A DNA stretch of 64,000 nucleotides. Source: TMP-24 sp041397305 (GTDB lineage: Bacteria > Pseudomonadota > Alphaproteobacteria > Rhodobacterales > Rhodobacteraceae). The position numbers were made by a program, and so were the translations under genes. The notes beneath the pieces were generated by a model that worked only from the letters and a program-made list of their open reading frames with translations, was not told the DNA's origin and made no database searches. Below, in pieces: positions 1 to 9,463 of this stretch. Where the stretch lies: NCBI GenBank assembly GCA_041397305.1, contig JAWKWX010000015.1:8873-72872 (forward strand), in the 5' to 3' direction. Within the stretch, counting starts at the first letter, position 1. Every line of letters starts with the position of its first letter.

Positions 1-173
1 CGGTCATCGACATGGAAAGAGGCGGTCTTTTCCTGATGAAACGGGCATGGCGCCCAGAGATCGCCCTTGGCCTGATTGGATTTCCGCTGGTCCCACGTGA
101 CCTTGCGCCCCACGACGCGAGAGAGTGTCACGCGCGTGCGCAATTCGTCGAGAAATCCGGGCGGCAGACTCAT
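1..173 (-). CDS. dnaG: DNA primase, 5' end only
   Basis: The N-terminal 57 residues of DnaG, which makes RNA primers at the replication fork. The ATG at 173 gives MSLPPGFLDELRTRV..., followed by the start of the CHC2-type zinc finger (APCPFHQEKTASFHVDD). The rest of the gene lies to the left of the window. It is not listed among longer open frames because only its start is present. Assignment rests on the zinc-finger signature and the typical N-terminus of alphaproteobacterial DnaG. Confidence 0.85.
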   Translation of the reverse strand, partial: MSLPPGFLDELRTRVTLSRVVGRKVTWDQRKSNQAKGDLWAPCPFHQEKTASFHVDD

Positions 174-275
174 CCTCCCTCTATAGCGGCTGCTGTCGCG
201 GGGCTAAAGCGCGCCTTTCATCTTGGCGCAAATACCTCACGGGGGCGCGGGGGTGTGAACCCCCCGCTCCCGCCC

Positions 276-824
276 TCAGAGACTGGCGCGCGCCAGAAGG
301 GCGCGCATGACCTCTTCCAGCTCGTGGATCGCGGTCGCGACCATCGACTGGAAGAGGTAGAGGGCGAAGCTCTCCGCCCCGATCCTGTGCAGGAGGATGG
401 TGATATGCCCCAGGGCCGCGCGCGCCGTGGCGCCTTCGGGGAAGGCCGCGGCGGACAGGTCGAGCGGAACGAGGCGGGCGAGCGCCGCCTCCACACCCGG
501 CCCCGAAAGCGCAAGGCCCGCCCAGCCGTCGCCCTGGTCCGTCAGCGCGGCATGGGCACCCAGCCCGGCGGGCGGCGCGGCGCCGATCAGGAAGGCAAGG
601 TCGCGCCCGGCCCAGAGAATGCGCGCCTTCGCCGCGCGCTGCGATGTGCCGGGCGCCGGAAAGCCGAGCCCGAGCTTTTCGAGCGCGGTCGACACCGCCT
701 CGACCTTGCCCGGATAGGGGGCGATCGCGGTGATCCGCTCCTGCGGCAGTTCCGACAGGGTCAGCGGACCGATGGTGACGGGCAGAAGCTCGCCCGCGGC
801 GGATTTGGCGATGAGTTTAGCCAC
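276..824 (-). CDS. soxG: sarcosine oxidase, gamma subunit
   Basis: A 182-residue gamma subunit of heterotetrameric sarcosine oxidase, the cytoplasmic enzyme that oxidatively demethylates sarcosine to glycine and passes the methyl carbon to tetrahydrofolate. I chose the GTG at 824, which overlaps the soxA stop by 8 bases (GTGGCTAA); the longer open frame to 923 would lie wholly inside soxA. The C-terminal part (GHITILLHRIGAESFALYLF) resembles SoxG proteins. It is the last gene of soxBDAG, so translational coupling with soxA is likely. Confidence 0.85.
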   Translation of the reverse strand: MAKLIAKSAAGELLPVTIGPLTLSELPQERITAIAPYPGKVEAVSTALEKLGLGFPAPGTSQRAAKARILWAGRDLAFLIGAAPPAGLGAHAALTDQGDGWAGLALSGPGVEAALARLVPLDLSAAAFPEGATARAALGHITILLHRIGAESFALYLFQSMVATAIHELEEVMRALLARASL

Positions 825-3756
825 GGGCGCGCCCTCCGTCGGGGTCGAAAAAGACCGGATGGGTGACTTCGCACAATTGGTCGATGCCGCGCAGATGGTC
901 GACCAGCCTGACCGACTGGCCATGCCGCGCCCGGCCGTTCTTCAAAAAGCCGATGCCGATGTGGGATTGCAGCGTCGGCGACCAGCAGACCGAGGTCACA
1001 TAGCCCTGATCATTCTCGCGGACAGGCGCCGCGCCCGGATCGAAGAGATGGGCGCCCGCCGTGACCGGCTTTTCCGCACCGAGCGGTTTCAGCCCGACGA
1101 GCTGCTCGCGCTCCGGCCCCGTCAGGCCGGGCCGCCGGCTCGCTGCCTTGCCGATGAACTCCTTCTTGTCGCTCATCATCCCCTGGAGGCCGATATCGAA
1201 AGCGGTGACCCGGCCATGGATTTCCGCATGCGTGATGAAGCCCTTCTCGATCCTGAGGACGTTCAGCGCCTCCATCCCGTAGGCCGCGCCGCCGAAACTT
1301 TCGGCCCGCGCCACCAGATCGCGATAGAGCGCCTCGCCATAGCGCGCGGGCACCGCGATCTCGTAGCCGAGCTCGCCCGAGAAAGAGATGCGGTAAAGCC
1401 GCGCGGCGACCCCGCCAAGCTTCACCGTTCCGCAAGAGAGGAACGGGAAGCTCGCCGCATCGATCGGCGCGTCGAGGAGCGAATTCAGCAGCTCGCGCGC
1501 CAGGGGCCCGGCGACCGCGAACTGCGCCCATTGTTCGGTGACCGAGATGGCGCGCACCTGCCAGTCGGCGCAGAAGGCCTGCTGCACGAAATCGATGTGC
1601 CGCATCACCTGGCCCGCAGCGGCGGTCGTGGTGGTCATCAGATAGTGGTCGCGCGCCAGGCAGGCGGTGGTGCCGTCGTCCATCACCATCCCGTCCTCGC
1701 GCAGCATCAGGCCATAGCGGACCCGGCCGGGCTTCAGGGTCGAGAAACTGTTGGTGTAGAGGAAATCGAGGAACCGGCCCGCGTCCGGCCCCTGAATGTC
1801 GATCTTGCCGAGCGTCGAGACATCGCAGATGCCGACGCGATTGCGCACCGCGATCACCTCGCGGTCGCAGGACTGGCGCCAGCTGGTCTCGCCCGGCCTC
1901 GGGAAGTAGGAGGGCCGGTACCAGAGCCCGGCCTCGATCATCGGCGCGCCACGCTCGACCGCGGCCCGGTGCGAGGTGGTGAACCGCTGCGGCGCAAAGC
2001 CCTTGCCCTGCCCGCCCGCCCCCATCGCGGCGATCGAAACCGGCGTGTAGGGCGGGCGGAAGGTGGTGGTGCCGGTCTGGGGGATCGTGCGGCCGGTCGC
2101 ATCGGCGAGGATCGCCAGCGCCGCGACATTGGAATTCTTGCCCTGATCCGGCGCCATGCCCTGCGTCGTATAGCGCTTCATATGCTCAACCGAGCGGAAG
2201 CCTTCCTGCGCGGAGAGCTTCACATCCTTCACCGTCACGTCATTGGCGAAATCGAGCCAGGCGCGACCCTGCGTCTCGGGCACCTGCCAATAGGGCTTGA
2301 AGCCCGCGCTGCCGTTCTCCGCGCGCGGCGGGTCGAGCTTTGCGGGCTTGCGGCCCAGCGCCGCGAGGGCCTCCTCGGCTGCGGCGAGCCCTTCGGCCAA
2401 TGCTGCGGCGGTCGAGAAGGCGCCGTTCGCCGCCCCGGCCACCGCCATCCCCGGCACCATGCCGGGGCGGGGCACGAAGGCCGCGATCTCCTCCCGCCAG
2501 TCGGGTCGGCCGTTCCTGTGACAGGCCAGATGCAGCGCCGGGTTCCAGCCGCCCGAGACGGCGAGGCAGTCGGCCGCGACCTTCTCGACGGCGCCACCCT
2601 CGGCCCGCACGCTGATCTCGCTCAGGCCCAGCCGTCCCCTGGTGCCCACGACCGCGCCGCCCGCGATCACCCGCCAGTCGGCGGATGCGGGCGCATCGGC
2701 GCGCGGGTCGATGACGGCGGCGATCTCGATCCCGGCGGCGGCAAGGTCGCGCGCGGTGCGGTGGGCCTGGTCGTTCGTCGCAAAGACCGCGACCTTCTGG
2801 CCTGCCGCGACGCCGAACCGGTTGAGATAGGCGCGCACCGCGCCCGCCTGCATCACCCCGGGCCGGTCGTTCATCGGGAAGGCGATCATCCGTTCCTGCG
2901 CGCCAGAGGCAAGGATCGCGCGCCTGGCGACGATCCGCCAGAAACATTCGCGCGGCAGGTCCTTTGGCGGCTTGCCGACATGCAGGCCCACCCGTTCCAG
3001 CGCGCCATAGGTGCCGTCGTCGTAGGCGCCGGTGACGGTGGTGCGGGTCATCAGCCGGACGTTCGGCAAGCTCCGCAGTTCGTCGACAACGCCCTTCGCC
3101 CAGAGGGCGCCGGGCTGTCCGCCCACCTCCTCGACCTCTGAATTGAGCCGCCCGCCGGGCAGGAAATCCTCATCCGCCAAAATCACCCGCACGCCCGCAC
3201 GCCCCGCGGCTAGCGCCGCCATCAGCCCCGCGGGCCCCGCGCCGATCACCAGAAGATCGCAATGCGCCCAGGCCTTTTCGTAATGATCCTCATTATGCTT
3301 GCGCGACAGCGCGCCAAGGCCCGCCGCCCGGCGGATCGCCGGTTCATAGAGCTTTTCCCAGAAGCTGCGTGGCCACATGAAGGTCTTGTAATAGAAACCC
3401 GCGCCGAAGAAGGGTGCCATGAGGTCGTTGACCGCCATCACGTCGAGCGAAAGCGAGGGCCAGCGGTTCTGGCTGCGCGCCTCTAGCCCGCCATGAATCT
3501 CGACCTGGGTGGCGCGCACGTTCGGCACCTGCGCCGCACCATGTCCGAGGGTCACGAGCGCGTTCGGCTCTTCCGACCCCGCCGACAGGACGCCGCGCGG
3601 ACGATGGTACTTGAACGACCGCCCGAACAGCCGCACGCCGGCCGCCAGCAGGGCGGAGGCGAGCGTGTCGCCCTCGAACCCGGTATAGTCCCGCCCGTCG
3701 AAGCGGAAGCCGACGGTCTGGCCGCGGTCGATGATCCCCTTCCCCGCGATCCTCAT
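817..3756 (-). CDS. soxA: sarcosine oxidase, alpha subunit
   Basis: The 979-residue alpha subunit, of normal family length. An N-terminal ferredoxin-like Fer2_4 region (about 1-100) is followed by a dinucleotide-binding Rossmann segment with GAGPAG at residues 172-177. The C-terminal 380 residues form a GcvT-like aminomethyltransferase domain that handles tetrahydrofolate (region around DVSTLGKIDIQGPDAGRFL). With SoxB it carries the flavin and NAD sites and the methylene-transfer site. The start codon overlaps the soxD stop (ATGA) and its end overlaps soxG, so the four genes form one transcript. Confidence 0.95.
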   Translation of the reverse strand: MRIAGKGIIDRGQTVGFRFDGRDYTGFEGDTLASALLAAGVRLFGRSFKYHRPRGVLSAGSEEPNALVTLGHGAAQVPNVRATQVEIHGGLEARSQNRWPSLSLDVMAVNDLMAPFFGAGFYYKTFMWPRSFWEKLYEPAIRRAAGLGALSRKHNEDHYEKAWAHCDLLVIGAGPAGLMAALAAGRAGVRVILADEDFLPGGRLNSEVEEVGGQPGALWAKGVVDELRSLPNVRLMTRTTVTGAYDDGTYGALERVGLHVGKPPKDLPRECFWRIVARRAILASGAQERMIAFPMNDRPGVMQAGAVRAYLNRFGVAAGQKVAVFATNDQAHRTARDLAAAGIEIAAVIDPRADAPASADWRVIAGGAVVGTRGRLGLSEISVRAEGGAVEKVAADCLAVSGGWNPALHLACHRNGRPDWREEIAAFVPRPGMVPGMAVAGAANGAFSTAAALAEGLAAAEEALAALGRKPAKLDPPRAENGSAGFKPYWQVPETQGRAWLDFANDVTVKDVKLSAQEGFRSVEHMKRYTTQGMAPDQGKNSNVAALAILADATGRTIPQTGTTTFRPPYTPVSIAAMGAGGQGKGFAPQRFTTSHRAAVERGAPMIEAGLWYRPSYFPRPGETSWRQSCDREVIAVRNRVGICDVSTLGKIDIQGPDAGRFLDFLYTNSFSTLKPGRVRYGLMLREDGMVMDDGTTACLARDHYLMTTTTAAAGQVMRHIDFVQQAFCADWQVRAISVTEQWAQFAVAGPLARELLNSLLDAPIDAASFPFLSCGTVKLGGVAARLYRISFSGELGYEIAVPARYGEALYRDLVARAESFGGAAYGMEALNVLRIEKGFITHAEIHGRVTAFDIGLQGMMSDKKEFIGKAASRRPGLTGPEREQLVGLKPLGAEKPVTAGAHLFDPGAAPVRENDQGYVTSVCWSPTLQSHIGIGFLKNGRARHGQSVRLVDHLRGIDQLCEVTHPVFFDPDGGRARG

Positions 3757-4085
3757 GCCCGGCCCTCCGCGGTTTTCGCGGCCGGTTTCCGGCGCGGCTT
3801 TTTCGCCCCGGACTTACCGGGTGCTCCCGCAGGGTCCCCCACAAGCCGCACCGCGAAAATCTCGTGCGTGACCGTATCGCGCTCGATCGCCAGCCAGGCG
3901 GCACAGCCCTGTTCGTGATACCACAGGTCCTCGGTCCGGCCTGCCGGATTGTCGCGCAGGTGCAAATAGTCGTCCCAGGCCTCCGGCGCCGCGTCGGCGG
4001 TAGGCCGGTCGAGATAGGCGCGTGCGCCGTAATAGGTGAATTCGCGCCGGTCGCGCGATCCGCAGAGGGGGCAGGTGATGCGCAT
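3753..4085 (-). CDS. soxD: sarcosine oxidase, delta subunit
   Basis: A 110-residue delta subunit. It opens with MRITCPLCGSRDRREFTYYG, a CxxC pair; further on HEQGCAAWLAIERDTVTHEI supplies the His and Cys that complete the zinc site known in SoxD proteins. The tail after about residue 90 is Lys/Ala-rich and makes it slightly longer than usual. It lies between soxB (11 bp upstream) and soxA (4-bp overlap), the standard position in soxBDAG operons. Confidence 0.93.
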   Translation of the reverse strand: MRITCPLCGSRDRREFTYYGARAYLDRPTADAAPEAWDDYLHLRDNPAGRTEDLWYHEQGCAAWLAIERDTVTHEIFAVRLVGDPAGAPGKSGAKKPRRKPAAKTAEGRA

Positions 4086-4096
4086 CTTCTGCCTCC

Positions 4097-5347
4097 CTAA
4101 TGCAGGTTGTGCTGGCTGCCGGTCCCTTCCTCGTCGAGGAGGTGGCCGGTGGCGAAACGGTCAAGGCGGAAGCGGCGGGCGACCTCGTGGCTTTCGCCGG
4201 TGGCGATCAGATGGGCAAGGCACCAGCCCGAGGCGGGCACCGCCTTGAACCCCCCGTAGTTCCAGCCGCAATTGAGATAGAGCCCCTCGGTCGGCGTCCG
4301 GTCGATGATGGGCGAACCGTCGGGCGACATGTCCATGATGCCACCCCAGGAGCGCAGCACCTTCGCCTTGCCGATCATCGGCATCAGCGTCATGCCCGCC
4401 TCCATCACATGTTCGACCATCGGCAGGTTCCCCCGCGCCGCATAGGAGGCGTAGAAATCGAGGTCGCCGCCGAAGACCAGGCCCCCCTTGTCGGACTGCG
4501 AGATGTAGAAATGCCCCATCCCGAACGAGATCACATGGTCGATCACCGGCTTCAGCCCCTCGGTCACGAAGGCCTGCAGCACATGGCTTTCGATGGGCAA
4601 CCGCATCCCCGCCATCGCCGCGACCTGGCTTGACCGGCCCGCGACCACGATCGCCACCTTCTTCGCCCTTATCGCGCCGCGTGTCGTCCGCACGCCGCGG
4701 ACCTTGCCATTGTCGATGTCGATCCCGGTCACTTCGCAATTCTGGATCAGATCGACGCCCCGCTGGTCGGCGCCGCGTGCATATCCCCAGGCCACAGCGT
4801 CATGGCGGGCAGAACCGCCGCGCGGATGATGCAGGCCGCCATAGATCGGGAACCGCGCCTGGTCGAAATCGAGATAGGGCAGCAGGCGGCGCACCCCTTC
4901 CCGGTCCAGCAGGATCGCATCGTCGCCCTGATTGATCATCGCATTGCCGCGCCGGGCGAAGGCGTCGCGCTGGCCGTCGGAATGGAAGAGGTTGATCAGC
5001 CCTCTCTGGGAATGCATGACATTGTAGTTCAGCTCGCCTTCGAGCCTTTCCCACAGCTTGAGCGAGTGGCTGTAGAATTCCTGATTGCCGGGCAGGAAAT
5101 AGTTCGCCCGCACGATCGTGGTATTGCGCCCGACATTGCCGCCGCCGAGATAGCCCTTCTCTAGGACCGCGACATTGGTGATCCCGTGGTTCTTGGCGAG
5201 GTAATAGGCGGTCGAAAGACCGTGCCCGCCGCCGCCGATGATCACCACGTCATAGTCGGCTTTCGGATCGGGCTCGCGCCAGACCGGCCGCCAGCCGCGA
5301 TTGCCAAAGAGACCCTCGGTCAGGATCTTCAAGCCCGAATAGCGCAT
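4097..5347 (-). CDS. soxB: sarcosine oxidase, beta subunit
   Basis: A 416-residue flavoprotein subunit where sarcosine is oxidised. The start MRYSGLKILTEGLFGN is that of the family; the open frame continues 42 codons upstream but that stretch looks non-coding. The FAD-binding fingerprint VVIIGGGGHGLSTAYYLA spans about 34-51. The His pair in GLHHPRGG (173-174) falls where a His covalently holds FMN in characterised heterotetrameric enzymes. First gene of the soxBDAG operon. No dedicated regulator is adjacent, so control cannot be read from this window. Confidence 0.95.
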   Translation of the reverse strand: MRYSGLKILTEGLFGNRGWRPVWREPDPKADYDVVIIGGGGHGLSTAYYLAKNHGITNVAVLEKGYLGGGNVGRNTTIVRANYFLPGNQEFYSHSLKLWERLEGELNYNVMHSQRGLINLFHSDGQRDAFARRGNAMINQGDDAILLDREGVRRLLPYLDFDQARFPIYGGLHHPRGGSARHDAVAWGYARGADQRGVDLIQNCEVTGIDIDNGKVRGVRTTRGAIRAKKVAIVVAGRSSQVAAMAGMRLPIESHVLQAFVTEGLKPVIDHVISFGMGHFYISQSDKGGLVFGGDLDFYASYAARGNLPMVEHVMEAGMTLMPMIGKAKVLRSWGGIMDMSPDGSPIIDRTPTEGLYLNCGWNYGGFKAVPASGWCLAHLIATGESHEVARRFRLDRFATGHLLDEEGTGSQHNLH

Positions 5348-5481
5348 CGACACCCGTCCCTGCCCAACGCGGGATCGCCGCGCCCCGCCTTTGGCCGATC
5401 TTGCGATGCGCGGCGCGAAAGGCCAAGCGTTTTTGCGACGGAAACCTGTCGTTCCGCACACATCGCGCGACAAAGGGACGA

Positions 5482-5502
5482 GGCCCGGACAGCGCCCGGG
5501 CC
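5482..5502 (-). terminator. GC-rich hairpin after the TadG-like gene
   Basis: A 7-bp stem (GGCCCGG / CCGGGCC) with a 7-base loop lies 20 bp beyond the stop of the gene ending at 5523 on the minus strand. It is followed on that strand by CCTCGTCCCTTTG, which has only a weak T run. It could separate the pilus genes from soxB. The stem is clear; terminator function is inferred. Confidence 0.4.
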
Positions 5503-5522
5503 CCAGTCCCGCTCCTGGTCGC

Positions 5523-6911
5523 TCAGAGAGCGAGCCGGAAATAGTCCACTTCGAAATTGTCGCCCATGCCCGTGCCGCAGAAACCCATCTTCATGTTCGA
5601 GGTTCCGTCGATCTGGGCACCCGAGATCAGGGATATCCCCTCGATCCCGTTGGCATTCGCGGCAAATTGAATGTCCTTGGCCGCGATGAACTGCGAGCCG
5701 TAGACATTCATGCTGGCCGCCATCTTGATCCCGCCGAGCGTGATAAGATGCGATCCGCCACCTTCGGCGCAGCCGTCATTCTTTCCGAAATTGATGTTGT
5801 TGCCGCCGCCGCCCGACGGACCCTTGATGGAGTCGAGCGCCGTGTTCGTGGTGGAAAGGATCACGTCCTCAAGATGGACACCGGTATTGAGTTGCACCGG
5901 GCAGGTCGTGAAGATCGCCACTTTGCTGAATGTCGCATCTTTCTGGAGTGTCAGGGTCTTTCCCGGCTGGCAGGTCACGATGTTGATCGCGCCAGGCACG
6001 AGCTGCAATGGGCTGAGCTCATTCTTGGTAGGGCTGAGCGCGGTATCCACGGTGACGGTCGTCGGCGACACCAGATAGCTGATCCCCCCGGTCGTCGCGG
6101 TCTCGGTCTTGGCCGTCAGTTCGCGCAGCTTCGGCAAATCTCCGGCCTGAAGTGCGGTGTTGATATCGGCGATCCGGTTCAGCAAGCGAATCTTGTAGAA
6201 GGATTCCCGCAGCGCATCCACCAGACCGGTATTCTTGACGAAACCCGACGCGCTGACCTGCAGATCGTCGAGGTTCGGCATCGAGACGATGGTTCCGGCT
6301 TCGAACACGTTGTTCTGGTTGATCTTGATTTCCTTGTTCGAATGAATGCAGAAGCCGGCTTCGAACCCGTTGTTCGACTGGATATCGACCTTGAGGTCGG
6401 CCACGAATCCCTCGCGCAGGCAAGGCGGGCGATAGGTTTCCATCACCGACGCGACGTTGATATCCCACGCCTTGAGACCGCTCATCCCGAGAAAGATCGT
6501 GCCCAGGCTGTTGTTGCGGCTGTGATCGCGTCCGGCCATCACCCGCACGGCGTTCACCGGCGTGGCGTTGGGGCTGAAATGCCGGGTGTCGGGATCCCAT
6601 TGACCGTAGGTGATATCGCTTGCCGTGATCGTGGTGGAGGCGGCCTTGGTCAGCGACAGATTGTAGTTCGCCACCGCTACCGCCTTGCTGATCGCGGCGC
6701 TCTCCCCTTCCTTGAGACGCAGCAGAAGCGCGGTATGGGCTGCAGCGTCGGCCGCGACCTGGATTTCCGACCGCGCCTTGTAGGCATTGGCGACATCGAC
6801 CGTCAGGCCGACGAGTGCGCCCATCGTCATCAGGATGAAGATACCGTAAACCGTCATCGACCCTTCGGTCTCGGACTGGAAGCGGGCATGAGACTTGCGA
6901 AGACCGAACAT
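5523..6911 (-). CDS. TadG-like pilus-associated protein without an obvious vWA domain
   Basis: A 462-residue protein with a TadE/TadG-type N-terminus: short basic cytoplasmic segment, the acidic SETEGSMTVYG motif, then a hydrophobic stretch (about 20-40) and AYKARSEIQVAADAAAH, typical of putative Flp pilus-assembly TadG proteins. The start MFGLRKS is one base after the stop of the upstream TadE-like gene; an alternative start 23 codons upstream would overlap that gene. The rest is Asn/Thr-rich, extracytoplasmic and probably beta-stranded. I see no DxSxS metal site, unlike the paralogue at 9.5-11.2 kb. The exact role in the pilus is not established. Confidence 0.8.
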   Translation of the reverse strand: MFGLRKSHARFQSETEGSMTVYGIFILMTMGALVGLTVDVANAYKARSEIQVAADAAAHTALLLRLKEGESAAISKAVAVANYNLSLTKAASTTITASDITYGQWDPDTRHFSPNATPVNAVRVMAGRDHSRNNSLGTIFLGMSGLKAWDINVASVMETYRPPCLREGFVADLKVDIQSNNGFEAGFCIHSNKEIKINQNNVFEAGTIVSMPNLDDLQVSASGFVKNTGLVDALRESFYKIRLLNRIADINTALQAGDLPKLRELTAKTETATTGGISYLVSPTTVTVDTALSPTKNELSPLQLVPGAINIVTCQPGKTLTLQKDATFSKVAIFTTCPVQLNTGVHLEDVILSTTNTALDSIKGPSGGGGNNINFGKNDGCAEGGGSHLITLGGIKMAASMNVYGSQFIAAKDIQFAANANGIEGISLISGAQIDGTSNMKMGFCGTGMGDNFEVDYFRLAL

Positions 6912-6912
6912 C

Positions 6913-7314
6913 TCAGAACTCCACATACTGCTGGGTCTTGACCTCGATGCTCTTGCCGAGCATCGGCTTGATCGCGCCAAGAACCACGAGGCTGCTCACC
7001 GGCACCGACACGTCGCTGACGATCACATTGTCGATGATCGTGATCTTGCTCTTGACGCCCGCATAATCGCCAAGGCTCGCGGCGATCCTGGATTCCCCCT
7101 CGCTGATCGTGGTGATCCGCCCGATCGACAATCCGCGGTTCACGTCCTCGACGACACGAACGACCCGGCTGTAGGCATGAAAAATCATCGAAGCGTCAAC
7201 GCTGAGCGCGAGGACGTAGAAAAACATCGGCATCCAAAGCAAGGCTTCAATCGTGACGGCGCCCTTTGCGTCGCTGGTGAATCCGCGACGGGCGCGCAAA
7301 AAACGCAGGCCCAT
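6913..7314 (-). CDS. TadE-like pseudopilin
   Basis: A 133-residue TadE-family protein. After a short basic leader the motif GAVTIEALLWMPMFFYVLAL carries the conserved Glu followed by a transmembrane helix. Such minor pseudopilins are processed by a prepilin peptidase in Tad systems. The start MGLRFLRARRGF has GGGGAAGGG about 7 bases upstream; upstream in-frame codons look non-coding. It is co-transcribed with the TadG-like gene one base downstream. Confidence 0.82.
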   Translation of the reverse strand: MGLRFLRARRGFTSDAKGAVTIEALLWMPMFFYVLALSVDASMIFHAYSRVVRVVEDVNRGLSIGRITTISEGESRIAASLGDYAGVKSKITIIDNVIVSDVSVPVSSLVVLGAIKPMLGKSIEVKTQQYVEF

Positions 7315-7493
7315 TTCGTTGCCCTTCCCCAGACCCACCCCAGAACGTCGGCAGGCAGACTCCCCCAAAGACCGATTGGGCAACCCGATTGTGGCAAGAT
7401 TGGGGCGGCACCCCCAGCGCCGCCTCAACGCACACATTTGAGAGCAAATGAAGTCGCACGCCCGCAAGGTGTACCATATCGCGCACCAGAAAA

Positions 7494-7525
7494 TGACCTC
7501 CGCCGGTCTGTCACGGCAGAGGTCA
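7494..7525 (-). terminator. Rho-independent terminator downstream of glutamate dehydrogenase
   Basis: An imperfect 12-bp stem (TGACCTC-GCCG / CGGC-GAGGTCA, one mismatch) with an 8-base loop. On the minus strand it is followed by TTTTC. It sits about 70 bp beyond the dehydrogenase stop (7594), in the 279-bp gap before the TadE-like gene, which is the expected place and orientation. Confidence 0.6.
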
Positions 7526-7593
7526 TGCCTTGAGGCAATCTTATGGCCCCGGCGATTCGGCCCGTGGACAATCGCGCCAGGCGGTCCCCGGGA

Positions 7594-9030
7594 TCAGAGG
7601 CCCTTGGAACGGTATGCCGCCGCAACGCGGCTGATGGCCACGATATAGGCCGCGACCCGCAGATCCTCGACATCATTGCGGCCGTGCCAGACCTCGCGCA
7701 TCGACTGATAGGCGCTGCGCATCGTGTCATCGAGGCCGGAGCGGACCAGCATCAGCTCGTCAGACCCTTGCAGGAACTTCTCCTTGAAGTCGGCGGCGAG
7801 CGTCCAGCCCAAGCCCTTGTCGGACGACAGCCGCTCCAGCTCCTCGACGATCAGGCGGGAACGGGCTTCCTCGGCCCGGCGCTGCATGCGGCCGAAGCGG
7901 ATATGGCTGAGGTTCTTCACCCATTCGAAGTAGGAGACCGTCACACCGCCGGCATTGGCATACATATCGGGGATGATCAGCACGCCCTTCTTGCGCAGGA
8001 TCTCGTCGGCGCCAAAGGTGATCGGCCCGTTCGCCGCCTCGATGATCAGCGGCGCCTTGATCCGTTCGGCATTGCCCTTGTGGATCACCCCTTCCAGCGC
8101 CGCCGGGATGAGAATGTCGCAGTCCTTCTCCAGGACGCTGGCGCCGTCCTCGACATAGGTCGCCTCGGGGTAGCCCTTGATCGTGCCGTGCTTGGCGATC
8201 CACTGGCGCACCGCCTCGACATCGAGGCCCTTGTCATCGACCAGCGCGCCGTCGCGCTCGATGATCGCGGTGACTATCGCGCCATCTTCCTCGCTGACGA
8301 ATTTCGCGGCGTGATAGCCGACGTTCCCGAGGCCCTGAACCACCACGCGCTTGCCGCCGAGATCGCCCGAGAGGCGGGCCATCGCCACGTCGTCCTTGTG
8401 GCGGAAAAACTCGCGCAGCGCATATTGCACGCCGCGCCCCGTCGCCTCGACCCGCCCCTGGATACCGCCTGCGTGCGGCGGCTTGCCGGTGACACAGGCC
8501 TTGGCGTTGATGTCGGTCGTGTTCATGCGCGCAAACTGGTCGGCGATCCAGGCCATCTCGCGTTCGCCGGTGCCCATGTCGGGGGCGGGCACGTTCTGCG
8601 CCGGGTGGATCAGGTCGCGCTTGATCAGTTCATAGGCAAAGCGGCGGGTGATCTGTTCCAGCTCATGCTCGTCCCACTGGCGCGGATCAATGCAGAGCCC
8701 GCCCTTCGATCCGCCGAACGGCGTTTCGACCAGCGCGCATTTGTAGGTCATCAGCGCCGCGAGCGCCTCGACCTCGTCCTGGTTGACAGAAAGCGCATAG
8801 CGGATGCCACCCTTCACCGGCTCCATATGTTCGGAATGGACCGAGCGATAGCCGGTGAAGGTTTCGATCTTGCCGCGCAGCCGCACGCCGAAACGCACCG
8901 TATAGGTCGAGTTGCAGACCCGGATCTTCTCTTCCAGCCCGGGGCTGAGATCCATCAGCCGCACCGCGCGGTTGAACATAAGGTCCACGGACTGGCGAAA
9001 ACTGGGTTCGCCGTGGCCATTGATCGACAT
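7594..9030 (-). CDS. gdhA: Glu/Leu/Phe/Val-family dehydrogenase (glutamate dehydrogenase)
   Basis: A 478-residue NAD(P)-dependent amino-acid dehydrogenase that interconverts glutamate and 2-oxoglutarate plus ammonium. Substrate-site motifs are clear: PVKGGIRYALSVNQDEVEAL, the catalytic-Lys segment PFGGSKGGL and PAPDMGTGEREMAW. The Rossmann fingerprint VVVQGLGNVGYHAA follows in the middle. I chose MSINGHGEPSFRQ (9030); the frame runs 45 codons further upstream without family resemblance. Specificity for glutamate over branched-chain amino acids is likely but not proven by sequence. It stands alone between two pilus-type clusters. Confidence 0.9.
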   Translation of the reverse strand: MSINGHGEPSFRQSVDLMFNRAVRLMDLSPGLEEKIRVCNSTYTVRFGVRLRGKIETFTGYRSVHSEHMEPVKGGIRYALSVNQDEVEALAALMTYKCALVETPFGGSKGGLCIDPRQWDEHELEQITRRFAYELIKRDLIHPAQNVPAPDMGTGEREMAWIADQFARMNTTDINAKACVTGKPPHAGGIQGRVEATGRGVQYALREFFRHKDDVAMARLSGDLGGKRVVVQGLGNVGYHAAKFVSEEDGAIVTAIIERDGALVDDKGLDVEAVRQWIAKHGTIKGYPEATYVEDGASVLEKDCDILIPAALEGVIHKGNAERIKAPLIIEAANGPITFGADEILRKKGVLIIPDMYANAGGVTVSYFEWVKNLSHIRFGRMQRRAEEARSRLIVEELERLSSDKGLGWTLAADFKEKFLQGSDELMLVRSGLDDTMRSAYQSMREVWHGRNDVEDLRVAAYIVAISRVAAAYRSKGL

Positions 9031-9463
9031 GAGATCCTCCAGATTCTCGGAACCGGCGCCCGCCTCCCCGGGGCACAGGGGCAGAGCGCGCGACGCTTTC
9101 GGGGCGCACCCTATAGTCGCTTGGTTAACGAGAAATGTCGCTTTCACAACCCCACACCCCGCCATTCGCGCCGGTTTGCCCGACCGAATCCTACAGTTTG
9201 ACCGGACAGGAACCGGCGCTCTGCAAGCTTTTGCGCTAACGGGCCGCTGTCATGCGAGGCCGACGTCGGCCGCGAAATGGCTTCGGCGAAGCAAAATCCC
9301 GGCTCCCGGCGGTGATTGTCCACGGGCCTTGGACTTTCCGCGCCGCCGCCCGCAGCCTGCCCAATTTTCGCCACACTCGGCGCGCCATCTTCGGCCCAAA
9401 TATTTCTCGGGCTGCCTGCGTCATTCTTTGCAGGCAGGGTGCTGCTACGGAGAAGGAACGATC
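9031..9463. other. 433-bp divergent intergenic region
   Basis: Separates the leftward dehydrogenase from the rightward pilus cluster and must hold both promoters. The only clear element is the ribosome site AGAAGGA just before the ATG at 9464. I see no convincing small gene or hairpin here. Confidence 0.5.

Noticed and set aside
817..3141. Long plus-strand open frames opposite soxA (803 residues) and similar frames opposite other genes
   Set aside because: High GC lengthens antisense frames. They are Arg/Gly/Pro-rich, lack family motifs, and lie opposite well-supported genes.
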